64,000 nucleotides of DNA from an uncultured Myxococcales bacterium (GTDB taxonomy: Bacteria; Myxococcota_A; UBA9042; CAIXZC01): positions 137,298 to 201,297 of the forward strand of contig CAITUV010000043.1 in assembly GCA_903895725.1 (NCBI GenBank), read 5' to 3'. This document shows positions 26,455 to 38,590 of the stretch, piece after piece; position 1 is the first letter of the stretch; each line of letters begins with the position of its first letter. The position numbers were made by a program, and so were the translations under genes. The notes under the pieces are model-generated. The model searched no databases. It worked only from the letters and a program-made list of their open reading frames with translations, and was not told where the DNA came from.

Positions 26455-26514
26455 CCGTCGGCATCGGCATCGGCATCGAAATCGTAATCGCAGTCGAAAT
26501 CGACATCGAAGTCC
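26455..26514. repeat. NNNTCG hexamer array in a convergent junction
   Basis: About nine consecutive 6-base units of the form NNNTCG (ccgtcg, gcatcg x3, aaatcg, taatcg, cagtcg, aaatcg, acatcg) lie between two convergent genes, ending in a C-run. A second array of the same form occurs at the convergent junction at 48147-48212. Confidence 0.8.
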
Positions 26515-26528
26515 CCCCGGCTCCCCTG

Positions 26529-28754
26529 CTACTTTGTGCAGGCTTCGGGGGTGTAATCGACCGCGTCGCATTCGGGGCACTGGACGGTGAGCTTGCCCGG
26601 CTCGGTACCGAGGAACACGTTGCAGAGCGACCCTTCCGGCGTGACCTCGAATTCCTTGCAGCCGCTGACCAACGGGGCTGACGAAGCGGGCAGGCCCGAC
26701 TGGGTGAGGGTCAGTGAGAAAGCGCACATAAAGATTTCGGACAGGTCGATGATGCCTTGGCCGCACGGCGGAGCCTCGGCTGGGCTGCACAGCGTCCCCG
26801 ACTCGAGATAGCAGACCCCGCAGGCAGGCAGACACGCGGTGCAGCACCCCTCGGCATAGGGCACGCACTGCTCACCGGGCTGGCAATCCTCGTCGATGGC
26901 GCAGGTCGCCTGGCAGGGAGCCCCCTCACACGGATCCGGTGCCTTGCAGTCAAACGTGGGCTTGGCTGCAAGATCCGGGGACAGGGTGAGCAAGGTCTCG
27001 TCGAGCGCGACGATGTCCACGGATGCGTTGATGAACTGGAGGTACAGCTTGCCCGGCTCCAGGCAGTTGCCGCTGATGTCCACCGCGAGCCAGCCTTCCC
27101 CCTTCTTCACCATCGGAATGATCATGTCCGCGGTCTGCGCGTACTCCGGGTCGAACTGGTAGGAAACGGGCTGAGATCTCCGGAGTGCCACGGCCAGCTG
27201 GATGTCGCCCGCCATGCCCAGCATCGACAGAATCATGCCGTAGTCACTTGCGAAGTAGGCCAGGACTTCCAGGTGGATATTGCCGGTCCCCTCAGGCACG
27301 TCGATCTCGTGTTGGAGGACGCCGGGTGCTCCCTGCGAGAATTGGTCGTAGGCCGTGCTCTGCACGCCTGCCACGTACTCGGGGGGGGCGTCCGGCTTGG
27401 TGTCCTTCCAGGGGCGGACGCGGCCCTTGCAGTCCAGGAGTCCGTGCTTCTCGAACACGGCCTTGACCTCGGCATCCCTGGGAGGGTCGAGGAGCGCAGC
27501 CTCGGCCACGGTCGCCTCGGCCGCTTCCTGGAACGTGGTCAGAAGGTCGAAGCTCAGGAGCGCATTGTACGCGATGGCGTCCGTGGCCTCCTTGCCGATG
27601 GTCTCGTGGAGCTCCCAGAGCGCAGACGAGTAAATCAGCCCGTCCACGTGCTCCTCTCCGACGTAGTTGTCCGGACAGATCCTCGGAATGCTGATGTCAC
27701 GTCCGACCTCGTTGTTCTTCAGAATCCCGAGCGCGTACTCGCTGGAGTGCGGGTCCCCGGCGATGGAGCAGGCGAAGTAGTCCGCATACGCTTCGTTGAT
27801 GGCGAACGGATCCGCCATCAAGCCGTGCTCGTCGACGGCGTAGCCCCACACGCGGTCCCCACCGACCACGGCATGGGTGTACTCGTGGTAGATGACGTCC
27901 GCATCGTGTGCGAAGTCGACACTCGGTCCCTGCAGGAAGACGAGGGCATCGTTCTTGAACGGGATGTCGAGGTCGTCCTCGATGCCGAGGTACTCCTTGA
28001 GCAAATCCTCTCCCAGCCACTCGAAGGCATCAAAGCTCTCCTTTGGCATGTACATGGCGTTGTCCATCGAAACCCACCCCTGCGGAACGCCGGGAAACGG
28101 GGTTTCCATCTCGATGTAGGCCATCAGGTTGACATACGCTTCAAGAGGCAGGTCCATGGACTCGCACCCGTGCGTCCCCTTGAAGTAGTCGTGGATGACG
28201 TTCATGTGGAAGAACGTCATGAGCTCGGCAAAGGGATCGCCTGGGTCGAGCGGGTCCTTGGGCACCTCGACGGACAGGTAGCTGCCGTCCGGGTCAGGGA
28301 CCACGTCCTTCTTGATGTTGCAGAGGCGCACGATCGTCGTGCCGACGAGCGGCAGCTCGTACTCCCGGAACCAGCCGCCCTCCTCGTTGGCGCAGTTGAG
28401 CACGTTGGCGAAGGGACCGGCCAGCTTCCCCTCGGGGTCGTCGAGGTTGGTCAGCACGACTGTTGATGTCTTCCAGTCGTCCTTGGCCGGGTTGTTCAGG
28501 AAGAGGTTGGCCTGCATGGCCACGTCGGCCGGGGGGAGCTCGACGTCGGGCAGGGCATCGCCGACGTTCGGGACGTCGGCCGCACCCGCCGAGTCCAGGA
28601 CATCAGCGACCGAGTCCGTCGCAATGTCCTTGTCCAGCTTGCCGCTGGACTGGCAGGCCGCTGCGAGCGCTGCGACCAGAACCAGCGTCCGCAGTGCCAG
28701 GGAACCCCGAATGCCGCAGGAGCATCGCACATTCCGTTCGAACAGGGAAACCAT
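26529..28754 (-). CDS. Lipoprotein zinc metalloprotease, fungalysin/thermolysin (M36/M4)-like
   Basis: 741 residues with GGAGGA before the ATG. Lipobox AAAC (Cys34, +2 Gln). The zinc motif is HEYTH at 290-294 (H290, E291, H294), within DADVIYHEYTHAVVGG. The third ligand is E321, and D325 lies in NEAYADYF, as in the gluzincin ExxxD arrangement. FFHMNVIHDYF upstream matches the fungalysin pattern. The C-terminal 350 residues carry beta-sandwich and PPC-like sequence plus a Cys-rich knot (CEGAPCQATCAIDEDC). It lacks its own propeptide; the gene directly upstream (28764-29468) encodes that domain separately. It would be an anchored extracellular peptidase for degrading proteins outside the cell. 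Confidence 0.85.
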   Translation of the reverse strand: MVSLFERNVRCSCGIRGSLALRTLVLVAALAAACQSSGKLDKDIATDSVADVLDSAGAADVPNVGDALPDVELPPADVAMQANLFLNNPAKDDWKTSTVVLTNLDDPEGKLAGPFANVLNCANEEGGWFREYELPLVGTTIVRLCNIKKDVVPDPDGSYLSVEVPKDPLDPGDPFAELMTFFHMNVIHDYFKGTHGCESMDLPLEAYVNLMAYIEMETPFPGVPQGWVSMDNAMYMPKESFDAFEWLGEDLLKEYLGIEDDLDIPFKNDALVFLQGPSVDFAHDADVIYHEYTHAVVGGDRVWGYAVDEHGLMADPFAINEAYADYFACSIAGDPHSSEYALGILKNNEVGRDISIPRICPDNYVGEEHVDGLIYSSALWELHETIGKEATDAIAYNALLSFDLLTTFQEAAEATVAEAALLDPPRDAEVKAVFEKHGLLDCKGRVRPWKDTKPDAPPEYVAGVQSTAYDQFSQGAPGVLQHEIDVPEGTGNIHLEVLAYFASDYGMILSMLGMAGDIQLAVALRRSQPVSYQFDPEYAQTADMIIPMVKKGEGWLAVDISGNCLEPGKLYLQFINASVDIVALDETLLTLSPDLAAKPTFDCKAPDPCEGAPCQATCAIDEDCQPGEQCVPYAEGCCTACLPACGVCYLESGTLCSPAEAPPCGQGIIDLSEIFMCAFSLTLTQSGLPASSAPLVSGCKEFEVTPEGSLCNVFLGTEPGKLTVQCPECDAVDYTPEACTK

Positions 28755-28763
28755 GGAATCCTC

Positions 28764-29468
28764 CTACCGGCGGACGTCGTTGAAGGTCTGCACGATCTCT
28801 CCCGTGGCCGCATCCACCAGCACGACCAGCTTGGCCATGCCCGGCACGGTCGGCAGCAGCACACGGTAGACGATCTGCGTCCGGTCCGGCGAAGGCAGCA
28901 CCAGCCTGCCGGTGATGAGGGGGAGCGCCTTTCCAAGCTCTGCAGCGCTCCCAAGCGATTTGACCGCGGCATTTCGGGCGGCTTCTTCGCCTACGTCGGC
29001 CTCGGGCGGCGGGACGACCACGGGCCGGGCACCGGAGCTGCTCGAGAGCACGCGGCCCGACTCGGAGACCTGGATCACGACCTTTGCTCCGGACACGGGA
29101 ATCCCCTTCCACGTCTGGCGGAAATGCACGGCGGTCCGCCCTCTGCTCACCTCGTTGCGGTCCCATTCCAGGTCCACTGGCTCGACTCCCAGCAGGTCCG
29201 CAAACTCCTCCGCAAATCGGGTCGCCACGTCGCGGGCCGACCCCGAGGCGGTCCAGTCCATGCCGGACACCCGGCGGGGCACGGGCCGTGCCTCGGGCCA
29301 GGTCACGCTCAGCCCGGTCACCCCTTTCTCCCCCGCGAGCCGGACCAGGGCCTCTCGTGCCCTGGAGCGTGCGGACCCGGCGGCGGGCTCGTCCGCTGCC
29401 ACACGGACGGGAAGCCCGGACAGGATCAGGAACACGGTGAGAAGCCGGCACGCTCTTCGACCAGTCAT
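28764..29468 (-). CDS. Stand-alone FTP/PepSY propeptide protein for the adjacent metalloprotease
   Basis: 234 residues with GGAGG before the ATG and a signal peptide (cleavage about VRVAA). Residues about 80-150 match the fungalysin/thermolysin propeptide (FTP) motif: an LGVEPVDLEW start, then HFRQTWKGIPVSGAKVVIQV and SESGRVLSSS. Residues about 160-234 resemble PepSY, with KLVVLVDAATGEIV. In M4/M36 proteases these domains are normally the N-terminal pro-region acting as intramolecular chaperone and inhibitor. Here it ends 9 bases before the start of the protease gene, so it is most likely a separate chaperone/inhibitor acting in trans. Both are on the minus strand and probably cotranscribed. 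Confidence 0.85.
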   Translation of the reverse strand: MTGRRACRLLTVFLILSGLPVRVAADEPAAGSARSRAREALVRLAGEKGVTGLSVTWPEARPVPRRVSGMDWTASGSARDVATRFAEEFADLLGVEPVDLEWDRNEVSRGRTAVHFRQTWKGIPVSGAKVVIQVSESGRVLSSSSGARPVVVPPPEADVGEEAARNAAVKSLGSAAELGKALPLITGRLVLPSPDRTQIVYRVLLPTVPGMAKLVVLVDAATGEIVQTFNDVRR

Positions 29469-29572
29469 GGAGACCTCCAGGAATCATCGGCCGGACGAAC
29501 ACCGGCCCGGCGCAAGACAGTACCGGAAACGAGGCTTGCATTACAAGACAGCATGTGACTCGATGGCCCGTG

Positions 29573-30688
29573 TCAGTGGCCGGCGTCGATCCAGCCTCTC
29601 CCGAGCACCAGGTCCCCGGAGTAGAGCACGGCCGCCTGCCCCGGAGTGACCGCCCTGGCAGGAGAGTCGAATCGGACCGTCACCGCATCCACGCCCGAAC
29701 ACTCCACCGTTGCCGGCTGGGCCTGGTGACGGTACCGCACCTGGACGTCGCAGCGGAAGGCCGTCGCCGGCGGGGAACCGGCAACCCACGACATGCCCGA
29801 AGCCGACATCTCGAGCGAGTCCAGACCGACTTCGTCCGACGTCACCCGCACGATTCCCCCGGCCGCCTCGATGCCCTTCACCCAGAGCCGATGAGGAACC
29901 TGGACGGGAATTCCCCGACGCTGCCCGACCGTGAAGCGGTGAATCCCCTCGTGCCGTCCGAGGAGCCGGCCCACCTCGTCGACCACCTGCCCTTTGACCG
30001 GCTCGGCTCCGTATCGGCTGCGCAGCATTTCGGCAAACGACTCCCCCTCCTGGACCAGGCAGGCATCCTGGCTCTCCGGTGCCTCGGCAGTTGGCAGGCC
30101 CAGGCTCCGGGCAAGCTCACGCACTTCGGGCTTCGTCAGCCCCCCGAGAGGGAAGAGAATGTGCCCGAGCTGCTGCCGGGTGAGGCCGGCCAGAAAGTAG
30201 GATTGGTCCTTGGCGCGGTCCGCTCCACGAAGAAGCGTGGGCCGACCGGCCCCGTCTGTCTGCACTCGGGCATAGTGGCCGGTCGCCACGTGGGTAGCTC
30301 CGGTCCTGCCCGCCCAGTCGAGCAGCAGGCCGAACTTGAGTCGCTCGTTGCACAGCAGGCAGGGGCTGGGCGTGCGGCCGACTGCATACTCGTCCCAGGC
30401 ATGGCGCAGGACCCGCTCCTCGAATTCCCGCACACAGTCCACGACCTCGTGGCGGATACCGAGTGCGTCGGCCGCGTCGGCGGCCCGCACGAGGCCATCC
30501 ACACCGCAGCAGGACCGGCTGACCTGGTTCCCGCCACATTCACGCAGGCGAAGAGTCACCCCGACGATCTCGTGCCCCTGCTGCAGGAGCAGGGCCGCTG
30601 CAACCGTGCTGTCGACGCCTCCGCTCATGGCAACCACAATCCGACCGGGTCCGCCTCGAGCCGTCTGCCGCTGCGCTTGCTCCGTCAT
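29573..30688 (-). CDS. mnmA: tRNA-specific 2-thiouridylase MnmA
   Basis: 371 residues from the ATG at 30688, which follows CGGAGG; upstream in-frame codons lack a ribosome binding site. PP-loop SGGVDS is at 22-27. The catalytic cysteines are Cys113 (CLLCN, followed by ERLKF) and Cys210 (ESQDAC). The motif TGHYAR and the C-terminal beta-barrel are present. MnmA uses ATP and persulfide sulfur to convert U34 to 2-thiouridine in tRNA-Lys, -Glu and -Gln. The gene lies upstream of the propeptide/protease pair with a 104-base gap. A core housekeeping gene among accessory lipoproteins, so this is chromosomal rather than plasmid DNA. Confidence 0.95.
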   Translation of the reverse strand: MTEQAQRQTARGGPGRIVVAMSGGVDSTVAAALLLQQGHEIVGVTLRLRECGGNQVSRSCCGVDGLVRAADAADALGIRHEVVDCVREFEERVLRHAWDEYAVGRTPSPCLLCNERLKFGLLLDWAGRTGATHVATGHYARVQTDGAGRPTLLRGADRAKDQSYFLAGLTRQQLGHILFPLGGLTKPEVRELARSLGLPTAEAPESQDACLVQEGESFAEMLRSRYGAEPVKGQVVDEVGRLLGRHEGIHRFTVGQRRGIPVQVPHRLWVKGIEAAGGIVRVTSDEVGLDSLEMSASGMSWVAGSPPATAFRCDVQVRYRHQAQPATVECSGVDAVTVRFDSPARAVTPGQAAVLYSGDLVLGRGWIDAGH

Positions 30689-30927
30689 CCCGACCTCCGA
30701 GGCAAATGTACTCGAAGTCTTGCCTGTCGCCAACCGTGCAGCGTCGAGGCGGCCATTGAGCACGCCTCGACATTCCGAGAACGGGGCCCGGTCCTCGCCC
30801 CGACCATCTTGTCCGGCCCGAGATGGAAGTAGAACCTCTGGCAATTCGCATCGGTCCGGGTATCATGTTTCGTGCCGGGCAGCCCAGAACAGGTAGCCGG
30901 CCCGTCACGTGGAAACGGAGCGATGCC

Positions 30928-32361
30928 ATGAAACTGTCGCTTGGCTCTTCGAGCCTTCATCTCGGGGTTCTGGTCGTGCTGCCGGGGGCCTTGATTGCCG
31001 GTTGTGCGTTCAAGGTCGACATGCCTCTCCAGAATTTCGAGGACGGCGGGACCCGTGGGGACGATGGCGGAATCGAGCTGCTAGTTCCGGACGCCGGTGA
31101 AGACCTGTCGACGCCCGACGCGGTCGGTCCTGCCTGTGAGAACGACATGGACTGCGAGGGGGCAATGCCGGCCAGGGAGAGCATGCCTCAGTGCCGCCAG
31201 TGGGGATGCGACAAGAAAGCCGGGCAGTGTGACTGGATCCCGATAGCGGACGGAACGACGTGCTTCGGCGACGCGGACCCGTGCGTCCTCTCCTGGAAAT
31301 GCATGGGCGGGGAGTGTAAGAAGCACAACCTGGCGGATTGCGATGACAAGAACCCCTGTACGACCGACTGGTGCGCGCCAGGGTTGGGCTGCAACTACGG
31401 CAACGCCGACGGAACGCCGTGCAACGACGGCAAGCAGTGCACAACCGACGACATGTGCCAGGAAGGTGCCTGCCTGGGGAATGAGAATTGCCCGACCGAG
31501 ACGCCATGCGAAGTTGGAATGTGCAACGATCAGGGCTTCTGCGAGTACTATGCGACCCCCGGCCGGCCCGAGTGCGGCGGCTGCTATGGCTGGGGGCTGC
31601 CCGGTCCGCAGGGAGAGATGATCGAGTGCTGCCAGGACGGCCAGTGGCTCGTGCCCCGCATGTACTGCGGTGACTCGGAGGTCCCGTGTGGGGATCCCGA
31701 AGGCCCGTTGTGCCAGGAGATGTGCCAGAAACCCTGCGGCACCAACCAGCAGGTCTGTGTCCCGTGCGGAAACGGGTACTGTGACGGCTTCGAGAGCCCC
31801 TGCAATTGCCCCGAGGATTGCGGGCAGACGCAGCCCGGGTGTCAGAACGACTCGCAGTGCCCGCAGGGTCAGTCCTGCGTGGGTGGGATGTGCCAGCCGG
31901 GCTCCTGCACGAGCATCGAGATCTGCAACGACGATCAGGACAACGACTGCGACGGCTCTGTCGATGAGCCGGATTGCATCGGGCAGGGGTGCGTCACTCC
32001 GGCGGGGTACTTCATCACCAGCATCGCCGAGCTCGTGGCAGTCAATTCCTCGGCCAAACCCGGGAGCAAAGTCGCCTTCAAGGGGCTCACCGAGATCGTC
32101 ACGAAATTCAACCCGTCCCCCTGCGAGGGCCCTTGCTGTCCGTCGACGAAGTACCTGTTCAAGGCAACCGACGGAGGGGTCAAGTTCGTCATCCTGAAGG
32201 GAATCGGCTGCAAGTCGGATACCTGTGACCCGGAGGTGATGTGCGAGCCGCCGGAGGGGATGTACTACCAGTTCTGGGGCACCTACCAGAAGGAGCAGGT
32301 CGATGGGGTGGACCCCACCGTCCTCCCCGTGCTCTATGTCGAGGGCTGGTGCATGAGCTAG
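30928..32361 (+). CDS. Cysteine-rich lipoprotein with one MopE-type motif
   Basis: 477 residues from the ATG at 30928. Near-ideal lipobox LIAGC (Cys26). After a short acidic linker, residues about 65-310 contain many CxxDxCxxD-type disulfide modules (CDDKNPCTTDWC, CNDGKQCTTDDMC, CGDGC-like repeats such as CGNGYCDGFESPCNCPEDC). One MopE motif, CNDDQDNDCDGSVDE, follows near residue 332. The C-terminal 130 residues (from VTPAGYFITSIAELVAV) form a beta-rich domain with KVAFKGLTEIV and FWGTYQ, which resembles an OB-like fold. No enzyme motif. It is transcribed away from mnmA and meets the phosphodiesterase-like gene head-on at its 3' end (60 bases apart). Confidence 0.8.
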   Translation: MKLSLGSSSLHLGVLVVLPGALIAGCAFKVDMPLQNFEDGGTRGDDGGIELLVPDAGEDLSTPDAVGPACENDMDCEGAMPARESMPQCRQWGCDKKAGQCDWIPIADGTTCFGDADPCVLSWKCMGGECKKHNLADCDDKNPCTTDWCAPGLGCNYGNADGTPCNDGKQCTTDDMCQEGACLGNENCPTETPCEVGMCNDQGFCEYYATPGRPECGGCYGWGLPGPQGEMIECCQDGQWLVPRMYCGDSEVPCGDPEGPLCQEMCQKPCGTNQQVCVPCGNGYCDGFESPCNCPEDCGQTQPGCQNDSQCPQGQSCVGGMCQPGSCTSIEICNDDQDNDCDGSVDEPDCIGQGCVTPAGYFITSIAELVAVNSSAKPGSKVAFKGLTEIVTKFNPSPCEGPCCPSTKYLFKATDGGVKFVILKGIGCKSDTCDPEVMCEPPEGMYYQFWGTYQKEQVDGVDPTVLPVLYVEGWCMS

Positions 32362-32421
32362 TCCGGCGCCCCGGACGCGACGGGCAATCGGCTTGCCGGC
32401 CACTGCGGTGTCGTGTCGCGT

Positions 32422-34437
32422 CTACTGATCCATCAGATACACGAATCCGAAGCCATCCGGGTCGACGAAGGGGATTCCGGTCGAGGCGAGGGCACCCTTC
32501 CAGTTTCCGGTCCGGTACTTGTCCTGCAGCTCCATGCCGTGGTCGGATGTCAGCACGATGAGGCTGCGGTCCTTGATCTTCTTCTCGTCGAGCCGCTCGA
32601 GGAATTTCCCCATGTATCCGTCGAGCGTTGCGAGCCTCTGGCGCACGAGCGGACCATGCGGACCCGCCCCCTCGCCGGCATCGTCGGTCTTGTAGAACGA
32701 CAGGTACGCCAGGAACGGCTCGTTGCCGCCCGCATGCTCGTCGATGAGGCCCAGGAGCTGTGGCATGGCCATCATGTCGGCCAGCTCGTAGTAATCGGCC
32801 CGCAAGTTCATCCCTTCGGCAACGTTCACAAGGTTGTAGTCCGCTCCACGCAACGTCAGCTCGTTGACCATGGCGCAGAACAAGCCCTCTCCGAGGAGGC
32901 GATGACCGGCCTCGCAGAGGGTCTCGCCCCCCGGATGGAAGATGTCATTGAACAGATCGACCGCCAGTTGCGGATTGTCGATGTAGGCCTGCTGGTTGGC
33001 GAAGATCTGGTTGGGCGACAGGACCTCCCCTTCCTCCCGTCGGTAGAACCCGTTCGACAGGAACCGGTGATGCCCGTTGTACATCCCGGTCCCCACTGTA
33101 AGGTGGCCCGGAGCGGAGACCGTCGGGAAGCCGGTGATGGCCCCGTTCCGGAAAACCGTGCCGTCCGACAGGATTTTGCTGAAGGCCGGTATCGATGGAT
33201 CCCCGGATTCCCAGAGATGCACCAGCTCGTTGGAGGCCAGGCCGTCAAACAGAAAGATGAAGACGTACTGGTACGGAGGGACGCACTCGTCCTCTTCCAG
33301 CAGACCGGGGAGCGGCCGTCCGTCCTGCCACTTGAGCCAGGTCGTAGAGTGCTGGACGCCGTGTCGGATTCCAGGCCCCGGCACGCCGCCCATGAGCCAA
33401 AGCACGGTGGGGGCGATGTCGACGGACTCGGGCGTCGCCGCATCATCGACGAGCTTGCGGACCCCGGTCCCCGAGATCACCAGCGGCGTCCGGCTCTGGA
33501 AGACGTCCAGCGCCCCGTGGCTTCCGCCTCCGCCCACACCGTACGGGGTGAACGAGTAGTGGAAGTCGGGGGCATCGGGTGCGTCATAGAGCTGCGCTAT
33601 CCGCAGGTAGGGGAACGGCCAGCAGGTCTTGTCCACCTCGACGAAGCCCACCCGGGGATCTCCATCCTCGTAGCCGAGCTCGGGGCAGTCTGTTCCCATG
33701 GGATTGGTCATGGCGGCCAGCTCGTCTTCATAGGTGTTGAGCCCGGCAGAGCTCGTGCACTCGAACGGGGTAGGGGTCCCCTCCTGCTGGACCACCTCGA
33801 ACTGCGGTCCGGTCGGTCCGAAGGTGCGCTTGAATTTCAGGAGGCCTGCCTTGTGGCGAATGAGATAGAGATCCTCGTCCGCCAGCCAGGTGTCGACGAA
33901 ATAGACGCTGGTATCGTCGAGCAGCTCGGCCGCCATGGTTTCGAACCGGTCGAGCTCGTCGGCCGAGATCCCCTGCTCCTTGACGACGATGTCCGGGGTG
34001 AACGGTTCCACGTAGGTTCCACCAGGCGGATCCACGAGGCACGCAAACGAAGCAGAATCGGGCAACAAATCTCCAGCGTCGTTGCCATCCAGCGGAGCGG
34101 AATCGAGCTCGGAAATCGTGTCCTTGGCGTCGAGTGCGTCCATGCCGGCATCGCCCGCAACTTCCCCGAAGAGCTCCACGGTCTCCATACCTGGGACGTC
34201 GGGCGAAGTCGCATCGGGACCACGGAGCTCATCGAGTCCCGCCGCGTCCGAGAGGTCCGTGGCCCCATCCGACCAGACGGCCTCCGAAGCATCGAGTGGA
34301 GGAGCAGACTTGCTCGTCGAGCAGGCCGACGCGGCCGTCAGCAGGTAGAGGCAGACGATGCACCGCAGGGCAACGGAAGCAGCAGACGGACGCGAGGCGG
34401 CCTCGCGAATCGAGCTACCTCGATCTTCCATGTTCAT
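32422..34437 (-). CDS. Lipoprotein, alkaline-phosphatase-superfamily (type I phosphodiesterase-like), motif order permuted
   Basis: 671 residues from the ATG at 34437 (GGAGAG). Lipobox TAASAC (Cys39). The type I phosphodiesterase/nucleotide pyrophosphatase motifs are all present but in an unusual order. The segment normally near the C-terminus, GGGSHG (His307), SRTPLVISGTGV and VDIAPTVLWLMGG, comes first. The normally N-terminal metal/nucleophile segment follows: FIFLFDGL (Asp398) and GFPTVSAPGH (Thr439). SDHGM (D632, H633) lies just 38 residues from the end. In the DxxxH position the sequence is DDAGE, with Glu589 where His is usual. The gene therefore looks like a circular permutation of the fold. 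Probably a surface phosphodiesterase or phosphatase, Zn-dependent if active. Confidence 0.75.
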   Translation of the reverse strand: MNMEDRGSSIREAASRPSAASVALRCIVCLYLLTAASACSTSKSAPPLDASEAVWSDGATDLSDAAGLDELRGPDATSPDVPGMETVELFGEVAGDAGMDALDAKDTISELDSAPLDGNDAGDLLPDSASFACLVDPPGGTYVEPFTPDIVVKEQGISADELDRFETMAAELLDDTSVYFVDTWLADEDLYLIRHKAGLLKFKRTFGPTGPQFEVVQQEGTPTPFECTSSAGLNTYEDELAAMTNPMGTDCPELGYEDGDPRVGFVEVDKTCWPFPYLRIAQLYDAPDAPDFHYSFTPYGVGGGGSHGALDVFQSRTPLVISGTGVRKLVDDAATPESVDIAPTVLWLMGGVPGPGIRHGVQHSTTWLKWQDGRPLPGLLEEDECVPPYQYVFIFLFDGLASNELVHLWESGDPSIPAFSKILSDGTVFRNGAITGFPTVSAPGHLTVGTGMYNGHHRFLSNGFYRREEGEVLSPNQIFANQQAYIDNPQLAVDLFNDIFHPGGETLCEAGHRLLGEGLFCAMVNELTLRGADYNLVNVAEGMNLRADYYELADMMAMPQLLGLIDEHAGGNEPFLAYLSFYKTDDAGEGAGPHGPLVRQRLATLDGYMGKFLERLDEKKIKDRSLIVLTSDHGMELQDKYRTGNWKGALASTGIPFVDPDGFGFVYLMDQ

Positions 34438-34515
34438 CGGCTCTCCTTCTCCGTTCGGCCAACTCCCCCTGTTGTGTCGCCCATCCGCGATCACCGATGG
34501 ATGCCGGGAATCCAG

Positions 34516-38355
<3,840 letters not shown>

Positions 38356-38535
38356 GATTCCCCTCCAGTCCAACCCGACTCGCTCGATCCCGGCATCCTT
38401 GCGGAACAGCCTGCGCCGTGCTTCCCCGGCGCGGCGTGCCAGCTTCCACCGTACTCGGCGGGCCGGGGAGTGTCAACGCTGTCTCCTGTCTCGAGGCGGC
38501 GCCCTGCGGTCCGGTGCGATCTGCCTGCTTCGAGA

Positions 38536-38566
38536 TTGACGCAGGGCAGCCTCGAAGTGGTATGAT
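38536..38566 (+). promoter_or_regulatory. Candidate promoter
   Basis: TTGACG (38536-38541) and TATGAT (38561-38566), spaced 19 bases, lie 25 bases upstream of the ATG at 38591. The spacing is longer than ideal. Confidence 0.4.
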
Positions 38567-38590
38567 GGTTGCACCTGCAGCGGAGGACCC

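Noticed and set aside
26455..26514. CRISPR array
   Set aside because: Units are only 6 bases with no spacers.
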